From Streptomyces turgidiscabies Car8 (GTDB taxonomy: Bacteria; Actinomycetota; Actinomycetes; Streptomycetales; Streptomycetaceae): a DNA stretch of 55,806 nucleotides. The stretch covers positions 1 through 55,806 of the forward strand of contig NZ_AEJB01000320.1 of assembly GCF_000331005.1 (NCBI RefSeq). The letters run 5' to 3'. The position numbers were made by a program, and so were the translations under genes. Each line of letters starts with the position of its first letter. The first letter of the stretch is position 1. This document shows, piece after piece, positions 24,943 to 33,799 of the stretch. Under the pieces are notes generated by a model. That model saw nothing but the letters and a program-made list of their open reading frames with translations. It ran no database searches and was not told the DNA's origin.

Positions 24943-26543
24943 CGGTCCTGGCGTCCGCGCTCGACACCGCGTCCTCGGAGTACGCGTCCCACCGCGAGTC
25001 CATGCTCGGCAGACTCGACGGCCTCGACGCCGAACACGCCAAGGCGCTCGAGGGCGGCGGCGAGAAGTACGTCGCCCGGCACCACGCCCGCGGCAAACTC
25101 CTCGCCCGTGAACGCATCGAGCTGCTCCTCGACCCCGACACGCCCTTCCTGGAGCTGTCGCCGCTCGCGGCCTGGGGCAGCGAGTACGCGGTCGGGGCGT
25201 CCCTCGTCACCGGTATCGGGGTCGTCGAGGGCGTGGAGTGTCTGATCACGGCCAACGATCCGACCGTGCGCGGCGGCGCCAGCAACCCGTGGAGCCTGAA
25301 GAAGGCCCTGCGCGCCAACGACATCGCGCTCGCCAACCGGCTGCCCTTCATCAGCCTCGTCGAGTCCGGTGGCGCGGATCTCCCGTCGCAGAAGGAGATC
25401 TTCATCCCCGGCGGGGCGGTCTTCCGCGACCTCACCCGGCTCTCCGCCGCCGGGATTCCCACGGTGGCGGTCGTGTTCGGTAACTCGACGGCCGGTGGGG
25501 CGTACATCCCCGGTATGTCCGATCACGTGATCATGGTCAAGGAGCGCGCCAAGGTGTTCCTCGGCGGGCCGCCCCTCGTCAAGATGGCCACCGGCGAGGA
25601 GAGCGACGACGAGTCGCTGGGCGGCGCCGAGATGCACGCGCGCGTGTCGGGCCTCGCCGACTACTTCGCCCTCGACGAGCACGACGCCCTGCGCCAGGCC
25701 CGCCGGGTCGTCGCCCGCCTCAACCACCGCAAGGCGTACGCCGATCCGAGCCCGGCCGACGTCCAGCCACCCAAGTACGACCCCGACGAGCTGCTCGGCA
25801 TCGTCCCGGGGGATCTGCGTACCCCGTTCGACCCCCGAGAGGTCGTCGCCCGCATCGTCGACGCCTCCGACTTCGACGAGTTCAAGCCCCTCTACGGAAC
25901 CAGCCTCGTGACCGGCTGGGCCACTCTCCACGGCTATCCGGTAGGCATCCTCGCCAACGCCCAGGGGGTCCTGTTCAGCGCGGAGTCGCAGAAGGCCGCG
26001 CAGTTCATCCAGCTCGCCAACCAGCGTGACATCCCGCTCCTCTTCCTCCACAACACCACCGGTTACATGGTCGGCAAGGAGTACGAGCAGGGCGGCATCA
26101 TCAAACACGGCTCGATGATGATCAACGCGGTCTCCAACTCCCGTGTCCCACATCTGTCGGTCCTCATGGGGGCCTCGTACGGGGCCGGGCACTACGGCAT
26201 GTGCGGGCGCGCCTACGACCCCCGTTTCCTCTTCGCCTGGCCCAGCGCCAAGTCGGCGGTGATGGGCCCGCAGCAGCTCGCCGGCGTGCTGTCGATCGTC
26301 GCCCGCCAGTCGGCCGCCGCCAAGGGGCTGCCGTACGACGAGGAGGGGGACGCCGCCCTCCGCGCGATGGTGGAGCAGCAGATCGAGTCCGAATCGCTCC
26401 CCATGTTCCTCTCCGGGCGGCTGTACGACGACGGCGTCATCGACCCGCGCGACACCCGGACCGTCCTCGGCCTGTGCCTCTCCGCGATCCACACCGCCCC
26501 CTACGAGGGCGCCCGCGGCGGCTTCGGCGTCTTCCGAATGTGA
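24939..26543 (+). CDS. Acyl-CoA carboxylase, carboxyltransferase subunit (MCC/GCC beta-like)
   Basis: 534 aa. GTG overlaps the upstream stop (GTGA). Carboxyltransferase hallmarks: LITANDPTVRGGASNPWSL, VESGGADLPSQ, FGNSTAGGAYIPGMSDHVI, FLGGPPLVKMATGE in the N-half; FLHNTTGYMVGKEYEQGGII and GASYGAGHYGMCGRAYDPRF, FAWPSAKSAVMGPQQ in the C-half. These are the 3-methylcrotonyl-/geranyl-CoA carboxylase beta type. It transfers the carboxyl group from biotin to an alpha,beta-unsaturated branched acyl-CoA, with the biotin subunit encoded next. Which acyl-CoA is used cannot be told; the AtuA neighbour suggests a terpenoid acid. Confidence 0.93.
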   Translation: MTVLASALDTASSEYASHRESMLGRLDGLDAEHAKALEGGGEKYVARHHARGKLLARERIELLLDPDTPFLELSPLAAWGSEYAVGASLVTGIGVVEGVECLITANDPTVRGGASNPWSLKKALRANDIALANRLPFISLVESGGADLPSQKEIFIPGGAVFRDLTRLSAAGIPTVAVVFGNSTAGGAYIPGMSDHVIMVKERAKVFLGGPPLVKMATGEESDDESLGGAEMHARVSGLADYFALDEHDALRQARRVVARLNHRKAYADPSPADVQPPKYDPDELLGIVPGDLRTPFDPREVVARIVDASDFDEFKPLYGTSLVTGWATLHGYPVGILANAQGVLFSAESQKAAQFIQLANQRDIPLLFLHNTTGYMVGKEYEQGGIIKHGSMMINAVSNSRVPHLSVLMGASYGAGHYGMCGRAYDPRFLFAWPSAKSAVMGPQQLAGVLSIVARQSAAAKGLPYDEEGDAALRAMVEQQIESESLPMFLSGRLYDDGVIDPRDTRTVLGLCLSAIHTAPYEGARGGFGVFRM

Positions 26544-26613
26544 GGAATCAACCGTGCCTGAGGAATCAACAGTGCCTGGTGCGTCAACAGCGCCTGGGGA
26601 CTCGGCTGTGATC
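26542..26613 (+). repeat. 18-bp tandem repeat over the biotin carboxylase start region
   Basis: Units of 18 bp at 26542-26559, 26560-26577, 26578-26595 and a diverged one to 26613. The first two units are nearly identical and each carries a GAGGA ribosome-site sequence and a GTG; the fourth also has an in-frame GTG. The GTGs at 26554, 26572 and 26608 are all possible starts in the same frame. Confidence 0.85.
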
Positions 26614-28473
26614 GCCTCCGTCCTCGTCGCCAATCGCGGGGAGATCGCCTGCCGCGTCTTCCGCACCTGCCGTGAGCTGGGGATCCGGACGGTCGCCGTG
26701 TACTCGGACGCCGACGAGAACGCCCTGCACGCGCGCGTGGCCGACGCTGCGGTACGGCTGCCGGGGGCGGCCTCCGCGGACACGTATCTGCGCGGCGATC
26801 TGATCGTGCGGGCCGCGCTCGCGGCGGGCGCCGACGCCGTGCACCCCGGCTACGGCTTCCTGTCCGAGAACGCCGGCTTCGCCCGTGCCGTGATCGACGC
26901 GGGGCTCGTGTGGATCGGCCCGCCTCCGGCGGCGATCGAGGCCATGGCGTCCAAGACGCGCGCCAAGCAGCTGATGGGTCTCAAGCCGCTGGCCGGCGTC
27001 ACCGAGGCCGACCTGCCGGTGCTGGTCAAGGCGGCGGCGGGCGGTGGTGGGCGCGGGATGCGCGTCGTACGTGAACTTGCCGAGCTGGAGGGCGAGTTGG
27101 AGGCGGCCCGGGCGGAGGCGCAGAGCGCGTTCGGTGACGGCGAGGTATTCGTCGAGCCGTACGTGGAGGGCGGCCGGCACATCGAGGTCCAGATCCTGGC
27201 CGACACCCACGGCACGGTCTGGGCCCTCGGCACCCGCGACTGCTCCCTCCAGCGCCGCCACCAGAAGGTGATCGAGGAGTCCCCGGCCCCCGGAATCCCG
27301 GAGGCGCTCACCGAGGAGCTCCACGAACTGGCCGTACGGGCGGCACGCGCCGTCGACTACACGGGCGCCGGCACCGTCGAGTTCCTCGTGGGGGAGGACG
27401 GCAGGGCGCACTTCCTGGAGATGAACACCCGTCTCCAGGTCGAACACCCGGTCACCGAGGCGGTGTTCGACATCGACCTCGTGGCCCTCCAGATACGCGT
27501 CGCCGAGGGGTCCGCTCTCCAGACTCTCGTGGCGCCCGAGAACGACCCTCAACGCGCGCGTGGCCATGCGATAGAGGCCCGTCTGTACGCCGAGAACCCG
27601 GCGGACGCCTGGACCCCGCAGACCGGCACCCTGCACCGTCTCGCCGTCCCGGAGGCGGAGAACATCCGCCTCGACACCGGCTACACCGACGGCGACCCGA
27701 TCCCCGTCCACTACGACCCGATGCTCGCCAAGGTCGTCGTACACGCCCCCACGCGCGCGGAGGCGGTCCGCAAACTGGCGGGCGCCCTGGAGCGGGCCAC
27801 GATCCACGGCCCGATCACCAACCGCGACCTCCTCGTCCGCTCCCTGCGGCACGAGGAGTTCACGACGGCCCGGATGAACACCGGCTTCTACGACCGCCAC
27901 CTCGCCTCACTCACCGAGCCGGCCCCCGACGCCCACGCCCCCCTGGCCGCCGCCCTCGCCGACGCCCACGGCCGCTCCCGCTTCGGCGGCTGGCGCAACC
28001 TGCCCGCCCGACCGCAGGTCAAGCGGTACGCCACGGCGGACGGCGAGGAACACGAGGTGACCTACCGCCACACCCGCGAGGGCCTGGCGGCGGACGGGGC
28101 CCGGGTCGTGCACGCCGACGCACGTCTCGTCGTACTCGAAGTGGACGGCGTACGAAGGAAGTTCGAGGTGACGACGTATCCCGACCGGGTCCACGTCAAC
28201 ACCACCACCCTCACTCCGCTGCCCCGTTTCCCCGACCCGACGGCTCAACACGCCCCGGGCTCCCTGCTGGCACCCATGCCCGGCACGGTGGTCAGGGTGG
28301 CGGAGGGCCTGACGGTCGGAGCCTCCGTACAGGCGGGAGAGCCCCTGCTGTGGCTGGAGGCGATGAAGATGGAACACCGGATCGCGGCCCCGACAACAGG
28401 CACGCTCACTGCACTTCACGTCACCACCGGCCAGCAGGTGGAGGTCGGCGCCGTGCTCGCGGTGGTTTTTTAG
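26554..28473 (+). CDS. Acyl-CoA carboxylase biotin carboxylase/biotin carrier subunit
   Basis: 639 aa. Biotin carboxylase: VLVANRGEIACRVFRTCRELG, HPGYGFLSENAGFA, ATP loop KAAAGGGGRGMR, RDCSLQRRHQKVIEESPAP and FLEMNTRLQVEHPVTE. C-terminal biotinyl domain with EAMKMEH, biotin on Lys605. It pairs with the carboxyltransferase 10 bp upstream. Between SKTRAKQLM and PVLVKA the chain is about 17 residues shorter than E. coli AccC (comparison from memory), so part of the B-domain lid entry is missing or remodelled. The true start may be any of three GTGs in a repeat. The TAG stop lies inside a dispersed Streptomyces repeat. Confidence 0.92.
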   Translation: MPEESTVPGASTAPGDSAVIASVLVANRGEIACRVFRTCRELGIRTVAVYSDADENALHARVADAAVRLPGAASADTYLRGDLIVRAALAAGADAVHPGYGFLSENAGFARAVIDAGLVWIGPPPAAIEAMASKTRAKQLMGLKPLAGVTEADLPVLVKAAAGGGGRGMRVVRELAELEGELEAARAEAQSAFGDGEVFVEPYVEGGRHIEVQILADTHGTVWALGTRDCSLQRRHQKVIEESPAPGIPEALTEELHELAVRAARAVDYTGAGTVEFLVGEDGRAHFLEMNTRLQVEHPVTEAVFDIDLVALQIRVAEGSALQTLVAPENDPQRARGHAIEARLYAENPADAWTPQTGTLHRLAVPEAENIRLDTGYTDGDPIPVHYDPMLAKVVVHAPTRAEAVRKLAGALERATIHGPITNRDLLVRSLRHEEFTTARMNTGFYDRHLASLTEPAPDAHAPLAAALADAHGRSRFGGWRNLPARPQVKRYATADGEEHEVTYRHTREGLAADGARVVHADARLVVLEVDGVRRKFEVTTYPDRVHVNTTTLTPLPRFPDPTAQHAPGSLLAPMPGTVVRVAEGLTVGASVQAGEPLLWLEAMKMEHRIAAPTTGTLTALHVTTGQQVEVGAVLAVVF

Positions 28474-28512
28474 GGGCGCGGGGAACTGCGCGACCAGCCA
28501 CGACGCACCCGC
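28465..28512 (+). repeat. Dispersed Streptomyces intergenic repeat, copy 1
   Basis: TTTTTTAGGGGCGCGGGG followed by AACTGCGCGACCAGCCAC and GACGCACCCGCAG. It matches copy 2 at 51230-51273 almost base for base. It starts inside the biotin carboxylase gene and supplies its last Phe codon and TAG stop. Confidence 0.85.
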
Positions 28513-28555
28513 AGTCACCACACAACCGAACCCCCTCCCCCTTAGGAGCCATCGA

Positions 28556-29716
28556 ATGCCCTCCGCGATCGAATCCGAGGAACACAAGACACTCCGCGCC
28601 TCAGTAGCCGCCCTGGGCAAACGCTACGGCCGCGAGTACATGGCGACAGTCACCCGAGAGAACCGCCACCCCACCGAACTCTGGTCGGACGCAGCCAAAC
28701 TCGGCTACCTCGGTGCCAACCTGCCGGAGGCATACGGCGGCGGAGGCGGCGGCATCGCCGAACTCTCCATAGTCCTCGAGGAGTTGGGCGCCGCAGGCAG
28801 CCCCCTCCTCATGCTGATCGTCTCCCCGGCCATCTGCGGCACCGTCATCGCCCGCTTCGGCACCGACAAGCAGAAACAGGAGTGGCTCCCCGGAATCGCC
28901 GACGGCACCCGCACCATGGCCTTCGGCATCACCGAACCCGACGCCGGCTCCAACAGCCACCGCATCACCACGACGGCCCGCAAGGACGGCCCCGACTGGC
29001 TGCTCACCGGCCGCAAGGTCTTCATCTCCGGCGTGGACATCGCGGACGCGGTCCTCATCGTCGGCCGTACCGAGGACTCCCGTACGGGCCGCCTCAAGCC
29101 GTGCCTGTTCATCGTCCCGCGCGACGCCGAAGGCTTCTCGCGGCGCCAGATCGACATGGACCTCGAGTCCCCGGAGAAGCAGTTCGAGCTGACCCTCGAC
29201 GACGTACGGCTGCCCGCCGACGCGCTCGTCGGCGACGAGGACGCCGGGCTGCTCCAGCTCTTCGCCGGGCTCAACCCGGAGCGCATCATGACGGCCGCGT
29301 TCGCCATCGGCATCGGGCGGTACGCGCTCGGCACGGCCGTCCGCTACGCCCGTGAGCGCACCGTCTGGGACGCGCCCATCGGCGCCCACCAGGCCGTCGC
29401 GCACCCCCTCGCCCAGGCGCACATCGACCTCGAACTGGCCCGGCTGATGATGCAGAAGGCCGCCGCCCTCTACGACGCCGGTGACGACGTCGGTGCGGGC
29501 GAGGCGGCCAACATGGCCAAGTACGCGGCCGGGGAGGCCTGTGTGAAGGCCGTCGACCAGGCCGTGCACACCCTCGGCGGCAACGGCCTCACGAGGGAGT
29601 TCGGCCTCGCCTCGTTGATAACGGTCTCCCGTGTCGCTCGTATTGCTCCGGTGAGCCGGGAGATGATTCTCAACTACGTCTCCCACCAGACACTGGGCCT
29701 GCCCAAATCGTACTGA
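28556..29716 (+). CDS. Acyl-CoA dehydrogenase
   Basis: 386 aa. FAD/substrate-binding motif MAFGITEPDAGSNSHRI is the ACAD signature. The usual C-terminal YEGT Glu is absent; instead E242 in NPERIMTAAFAIG sits at the helix-G position used as the base by isovaleryl-CoA and some branched or long-chain dehydrogenases (established for that subfamily). C-terminus ends QTLGLPKSY. It should introduce the alpha,beta double bond that the carboxylase needs. 82 bp from the upstream stop, the gap being filled by the dispersed repeat. Confidence 0.93.
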   Translation: MPSAIESEEHKTLRASVAALGKRYGREYMATVTRENRHPTELWSDAAKLGYLGANLPEAYGGGGGGIAELSIVLEELGAAGSPLLMLIVSPAICGTVIARFGTDKQKQEWLPGIADGTRTMAFGITEPDAGSNSHRITTTARKDGPDWLLTGRKVFISGVDIADAVLIVGRTEDSRTGRLKPCLFIVPRDAEGFSRRQIDMDLESPEKQFELTLDDVRLPADALVGDEDAGLLQLFAGLNPERIMTAAFAIGIGRYALGTAVRYARERTVWDAPIGAHQAVAHPLAQAHIDLELARLMMQKAAALYDAGDDVGAGEAANMAKYAAGEACVKAVDQAVHTLGGNGLTREFGLASLITVSRVARIAPVSREMILNYVSHQTLGLPKSY

Positions 29717-29772
29717 ACGCCACAGCGCGACCGGCACAGCCCGACCGGCACGGTTTCGCGCGAGGAGGAACC

Positions 29773-31350
29773 ATGTTCCGCAGCGACTACGCAGACGTCG
29801 ACCCCGTCGAACTCCCCATCCACGAAGCGGTACTGGGCAGGGCCGCCGAGTTCGGTGACGCGCCCGCCCTCGTGGACGGCGTCGACGGCACCACCCTCAC
29901 GTACGGCCAACTGGACGCCTTCCACCGGCGGATAGCCGCCGGACTCGCCGAGGCGGGCCTGCGCAAGGGCGATGTCCTCGCGCTGCACAGCCCGAACACG
30001 ATAGCCTTCCCGACCGCCTTCTACGCCGCCACGCGCGCGGGTGCCACCGTCACGACCGTGCATCCGCTCGCCACCGCCGAGGAGTTCGCCAAGCAGCTGC
30101 GCGACTCGGCCGCCGCCTGGATCGTCACCGTCTCACCGCTGCTGGAAACGGCCCGCGCGGCGGCGGAACTGGCGGGCGGCGTACGGGAGATCCTCGTCTG
30201 CGACAGCGCGCCCGGGCACCGCTCGCTCATCGACATGCTCGCCTCGACAGCGCCCGAACCGAGCGTCGACATCGACCCGGCCGAGGACGTCGCCGCCCTC
30301 CCGTACTCCTCCGGGACGACCGGCATCCCCAAGGGCGTCATGCTCACGCACCGCTCCATCGCCACCAACCTCGCCCAACTCGCGCCCACCCTGCGCATCG
30401 GCCCCGGCGACCGCATCCTGGCCGTTCTGCCGTTCTTCCACATCTACGGCCTGACCGCCCTCATGAACATGTCCCTGGGACACGGCGCCACCGTGGTCGT
30501 CCTGCCGCGGTTCGACCTCGACACGTTCCTCGCCGCCATCGAGAAGCACCGCATCACCGGCCTGTTCGTGGCCCCGCCGATCGTCCTGGCCCTCGCCAAG
30601 CACCCGGCGGTCGAGAGCTACGACCTGTCGTCCCTGGAGTACATCCTCAGCTCCGCCGCACCCCTCGACGCGAGCCTCGCCGCCGCCTGTTCCGCACGGC
30701 TCGGTCTGCCGCCGGTCGGTCAGGCGTACGGCATGACGGAACTGTCGCCGGGCACGCATGTCGTCCCCCTCGACGACATGAGCACCGCCCCTCCCGGGAC
30801 GGTCGGCAGGCTCCTCCCGAGCACCGAGATGCGCATCCTGTCCCTCGACGACCCCGACCAGGAGGCCGTCGTCGGCGAGGCCGGCGAGATCGTCATCCGG
30901 GGCCCCCAGGTGATGAAGGGCTACCTGGGGAACCCCGAGGCCACGACCGCGATGATCGACGCCGACGGGTGGCTGCACACCGGGGACGTCGGCCATGTCG
31001 ACGCGGACGGCTGGCTGTTCGTCGTCGACCGGGTCAAGGAACTCATCAAGTACAAGGGCTTCCAGGTGGCCCCCGCAGAACTCGAGGCCCTGCTCCTCAC
31101 CCATCCGGGGATCGCCGACGCGGCCGTCATCGGCGTCTACAACGAGGACAACAACGAGGTCCCGCACGCGTACGTGGTCCGCCAGCCGTCCGCCACCGAC
31201 CTCTCCGAAGGAGAGGTCATGATGTACGTCGCCGAGCGCGTCGCCCCGTACAAACGCGTCCGGAACGTCACCTTCATCGACGCCATACCGAGGGCCGTCT
31301 CGGGCAAGATCCTGCGCCGACGACTGAGGGAACCGAGGGAGACGCCGTGA
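29773..31350 (+). CDS. 4-coumarate-CoA ligase type acyl-CoA synthetase (ANL family)
   Basis: 525 aa. AMP-binding: PYSSGTTGIPKGV, then YGMTELSPGTH, WLHTGDVG, YKGFQVAPAELEALL, and catalytic Lys512 in VSGKILRR. The S. coelicolor relative in the same genomic position (as I recall, SCO4383) was characterised as a cinnamate/4-coumarate:CoA ligase. In this operon it more likely activates the free acid that feeds the dehydrogenase and carboxylase; the aromatic activity may be side specificity. GAGGAGG precedes the ATG. Confidence 0.93.
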   Translation: MFRSDYADVDPVELPIHEAVLGRAAEFGDAPALVDGVDGTTLTYGQLDAFHRRIAAGLAEAGLRKGDVLALHSPNTIAFPTAFYAATRAGATVTTVHPLATAEEFAKQLRDSAAAWIVTVSPLLETARAAAELAGGVREILVCDSAPGHRSLIDMLASTAPEPSVDIDPAEDVAALPYSSGTTGIPKGVMLTHRSIATNLAQLAPTLRIGPGDRILAVLPFFHIYGLTALMNMSLGHGATVVVLPRFDLDTFLAAIEKHRITGLFVAPPIVLALAKHPAVESYDLSSLEYILSSAAPLDASLAAACSARLGLPPVGQAYGMTELSPGTHVVPLDDMSTAPPGTVGRLLPSTEMRILSLDDPDQEAVVGEAGEIVIRGPQVMKGYLGNPEATTAMIDADGWLHTGDVGHVDADGWLFVVDRVKELIKYKGFQVAPAELEALLLTHPGIADAAVIGVYNEDNNEVPHAYVVRQPSATDLSEGEVMMYVAERVAPYKRVRNVTFIDAIPRAVSGKILRRRLREPRETP

Positions 31351-32084
31351 CACCGACAGTGACCACCGCCCGCGCGCGGGGCATCGCCACGCTCACCCTG
31401 GACGCGCCCGCCACCCGCAACGCCCTGTCCGCGACCCTCGTACGGGAACTGAGGGACGCGCTGACGGACTGCGGCAAGGACCCGGACGTACGCGCGGTCG
31501 TCCTCACCCACACCGGGAACACGTTCTGCGCGGGCGCCGACCTGAAGCAGCCGCCCGACCCGGCGGCCTTCGTCGGTCTGCTGCGGCAGCTGCTGGAGCT
31601 GCCGAAACCTGTGGTCGCGCGGGTGACCGGGCACGTACGGGCGGGCGGCCTCGGCCTGCTGGGCGCGTGCGACCTCGCGATCGGCGGCCCGGAGACCTCC
31701 TTCGCGTTCACGGAGGTACGGATCGGGGTGGCGCCCGCCGTCATCTCCATGCCGCTGCTGCCCCGCCTCGACCCGCGTGCCGCCGCCCGCCACTACCTCA
31801 CCGGCGCCCGTTTCGACGCCGTGGAGGCAGCCCGTACCGGCCTCCTCACGGAGGCGGCGGAAGACGTCGACGCGGCCCTGGAGCCGATCCTCGACGGGCT
31901 GCGCCGGGCGGCGCCGGGGGCCCTGGCGGAGACGAAACGGCTGCTCACGGCTAAGGTGCTGAAGATCTTCGACCGGGACACCCCCGAGCTGACCGCCCTG
32001 TCGGCACGCCTGTTCGCCTCCGCGGAGGCCCGCGAGGGGATGACGGCCTTCCTCGAACGACGGGACCCGGCATGGACGCTGTGA
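31347..32084 (+). CDS. Enoyl-CoA hydratase/isomerase family protein
   Basis: 245 aa. GTG overlaps the ligase stop (GTGA). Crotonase features: TRNALSATLVRELRDAL, oxyanion-hole loops NTFCAGADLK and GHVRAGGLGLLGACDLAI, and the first catalytic Glu position in FAFTEVRIGVAP. The second Glu position is not obvious, so it may be a hydratase (methylglutaconyl- or isohexenylglutaconyl-CoA type) or another crotonase. Fits the step after carboxylation. No HMG-CoA lyase is present in the operon. Confidence 0.9.
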   Translation: MTPTVTTARARGIATLTLDAPATRNALSATLVRELRDALTDCGKDPDVRAVVLTHTGNTFCAGADLKQPPDPAAFVGLLRQLLELPKPVVARVTGHVRAGGLGLLGACDLAIGGPETSFAFTEVRIGVAPAVISMPLLPRLDPRAAARHYLTGARFDAVEAARTGLLTEAAEDVDAALEPILDGLRRAAPGALAETKRLLTAKVLKIFDRDTPELTALSARLFASAEAREGMTAFLERRDPAWTL

Positions 32085-32755
32085 ACGCGGTCAACGCTGT
32101 GAATGCGGTCAGCGCGGGCAAAAGTGTGACCGAGAACGTGCCCCAGGCGCAGCGTGAACCGCACTCACAGCGTTCACAGCGCGCGCCCAAGCAGGACCGC
32201 AGCCGGGCCACCCGTCAGCGTCTGCTGGAAGCCGCCGTGGCCTGCCTCGCCGAACACGGCTGGGCGGGCTCCACGGTCTCCGTCGTCGCCGAACGCGCCG
32301 GAGTCTCCCGAGGCGCGGCCCAGCACCACTTCCCGACCCGCGAGGACCTGTTCACGGCAGCGGTCGAGTACGTCGCCGAGGAACGCTCCACCGCCCTGCG
32401 CGCCCTCTTCCCCGAGGGCGCCGCCGACCGCCGCGCGGTGGTCGCGGCCCTGGTCGACCTCTACACCGGCCCCCTCTTCCGCGCGGCCCTCCACCTCTGG
32501 GTGGCCGCCTCGAACGAGGAGCAACTGCGCCCGCGGGTCACCGAGTTGGAGGCCCGCGTGGGACGCGAGACCCATCGCATCGCCGTGGAGCTGCTGGGCG
32601 CCGACGAGTCCCGTCCCGGCGTACGGGAGACGGTTCAGGGCCTGCTGGACATGTCCCGGGGCCTGGGCCTGGCCAACCTGCTCACGGACGACGGGGGGCG
32701 CAGGGACCGCGTGGTGGCGCAGTGGGCGGCCCTGCTGGACGCGTCCCTGAACTGA
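32072..32755 (+). CDS. TetR-family regulator, likely repressor of the acyl-CoA operon
   Basis: 227 aa. Overlaps the hydratase gene by 13 bp. The first 40 residues are low complexity, starting with an NAV repeat from near-identical codons, then TetR DNA-binding domain: RQRLLEAAVACLAEHGWAGSTVSVVAERAGVSRGAAQHHFPTRE. The ligand domain is a typical FadR/AcrR-like helical bundle. An alternative downstream start would drop the repeat. Position at the operon end and the palindrome at 22186 suggest control by an acyl-CoA, which is inference. Confidence 0.92.
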   Translation: MDAVNAVNAVNAVSAGKSVTENVPQAQREPHSQRSQRAPKQDRSRATRQRLLEAAVACLAEHGWAGSTVSVVAERAGVSRGAAQHHFPTREDLFTAAVEYVAEERSTALRALFPEGAADRRAVVAALVDLYTGPLFRAALHLWVAASNEEQLRPRVTELEARVGRETHRIAVELLGADESRPGVRETVQGLLDMSRGLGLANLLTDDGGRRDRVVAQWAALLDASLN

Positions 32756-32816
32756 CGCCGACCGCGCCCCCGTTGGCCAGGCTCGGGAGGGGCCGGTCAG
32801 GCGCGCTCGGGGTGGG

Positions 32817-33533
32817 TCAGGGACTGAGCCGCTCCACGCGCCAGCTTCCGTCCGGCTCCGCCACGTACCGCAGCCGGTCGTGCAGCCGGTTCTCGCGACC
32901 CTGCCAGAACTCCACCGTCTCCGGGGCCACCCGGAACCCGCCCCAGTTCGGCGGCACCGGCACCTGCTCGCCCTCGGGGTAGCGGGCGGCCAACCCGGCG
33001 TACGAGGCGTCGAGTTCGTCCCGGGAGAGGATCACCGAGGACTGCGCGCTGGCCCACGCGCCGAGCTGCGAGCCGTGCGGCCGGGTACGGAAGTAGGCGG
33101 CCGTCTCGTCCCGCCCGGTGCGGCGTGCGACTCCCGTGACGACGACCTGGCGGCCCAGCGGGAGCCAGGGGAACAGGAGCGAGACGTACGGATTGGCGGC
33201 CAGGTCGCGCCCCTTGCGGGAGCCGTAGTTGGTGAAGAAGACGAAGCCCTGCTCGTCGTACTGCTTGAGCAGCACCGTACGAGAAGAGGGCCGCCCGTCG
33301 GCGTCGGCCGTGGAGACGACCATGGCGTTCGGTTCGACGAGCCCGGCGTCGGCGGCGGCCTGCCGGAACCAGCGCGCGAACTGCTCCATGGGGCCGTCGG
33401 CCAGCTCACCCTCCGAGAGGCCGTCCGCGCGGTACTGCTTGCGCATGACGGCGGGATCGACGGGGTCGAGCGGATCAGGAGGATCAAGGGGGTCGAGTGG
33501 ACCATCGAAGGGGGCGGCGTCGCGAGCGGTCAC
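32817..33533 (-). CDS. pdxH: Pyridoxamine/pyridoxine 5'-phosphate oxidase
   Basis: 238 aa from GTG 33533; ATG 33560 is the alternative. It oxidises pyridoxine or pyridoxamine 5'-phosphate to PLP with FMN. PdxH landmarks: [24 protein letters not shown]-binding [19 protein letters not shown] and [19 protein letters not shown], and the C-terminal WRVERLSP. The N-terminus before MRKQY is a repeated LDP(L/P) run from tandem GGGTCG/AGGATC-like DNA at 33465-33500. Divergent from citrate synthase; cytosolic. Confidence 0.95.
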   Translation of the reverse strand: MTARDAAPFDGPLDPLDPPDPLDPVDPAVMRKQYRADGLSEGELADGPMEQFARWFRQAAADAGLVEPNAMVVSTADADGRPSSRTVLLKQYDEQGFVFFTNYGSRKGRDLAANPYVSLLFPWLPLGRQVVVTGVARRTGRDETAAYFRTRPHGSQLGAWASAQSSVILSRDELDASYAGLAARYPEGEQVPVPPNWGGFRVAPETVEFWQGRENRLHDRLRYVAEPDGSWRVERLSP

Positions 33534-33567
33534 ATCGTCATCTTGCCGTATCGGCGACATCACTGTG

Positions 33568-33613
33568 TGGCACTGAGTGCCGCAGGGACTCCCCAAAGGT
33601 GGCACTCAGGGAT
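33568..33613. promoter_or_regulatory. Palindrome with repeated TGGCACT half-sites between pdxH and citrate synthase
   Basis: GGCACTGAGTGCC (33569-33581) is a perfect 13-bp palindrome and a further TGGCACTCAGGGA occurs at 33600-33612. It lies upstream of both divergent genes. No regulator can be assigned; similarity to half of a CIRCE site (GCACTC) is partial only. Confidence 0.45.
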
Positions 33614-33799
33614 ATCGTGCTGTTGCCGTCCGGTTGAACGACCGATCGAACGGGGCATCACCCAGGTGACCGTTTCGGACCGCGAGCAGTGCGTAAATGG
33701 CCGTGGAACCGCACCGGACACCGATACCGGACGCAGATATTCGCGCAGCCCGGCCTCACGGCCGTACCCCCTGTCGCACACATCAAGAGGAGCCGCCTG

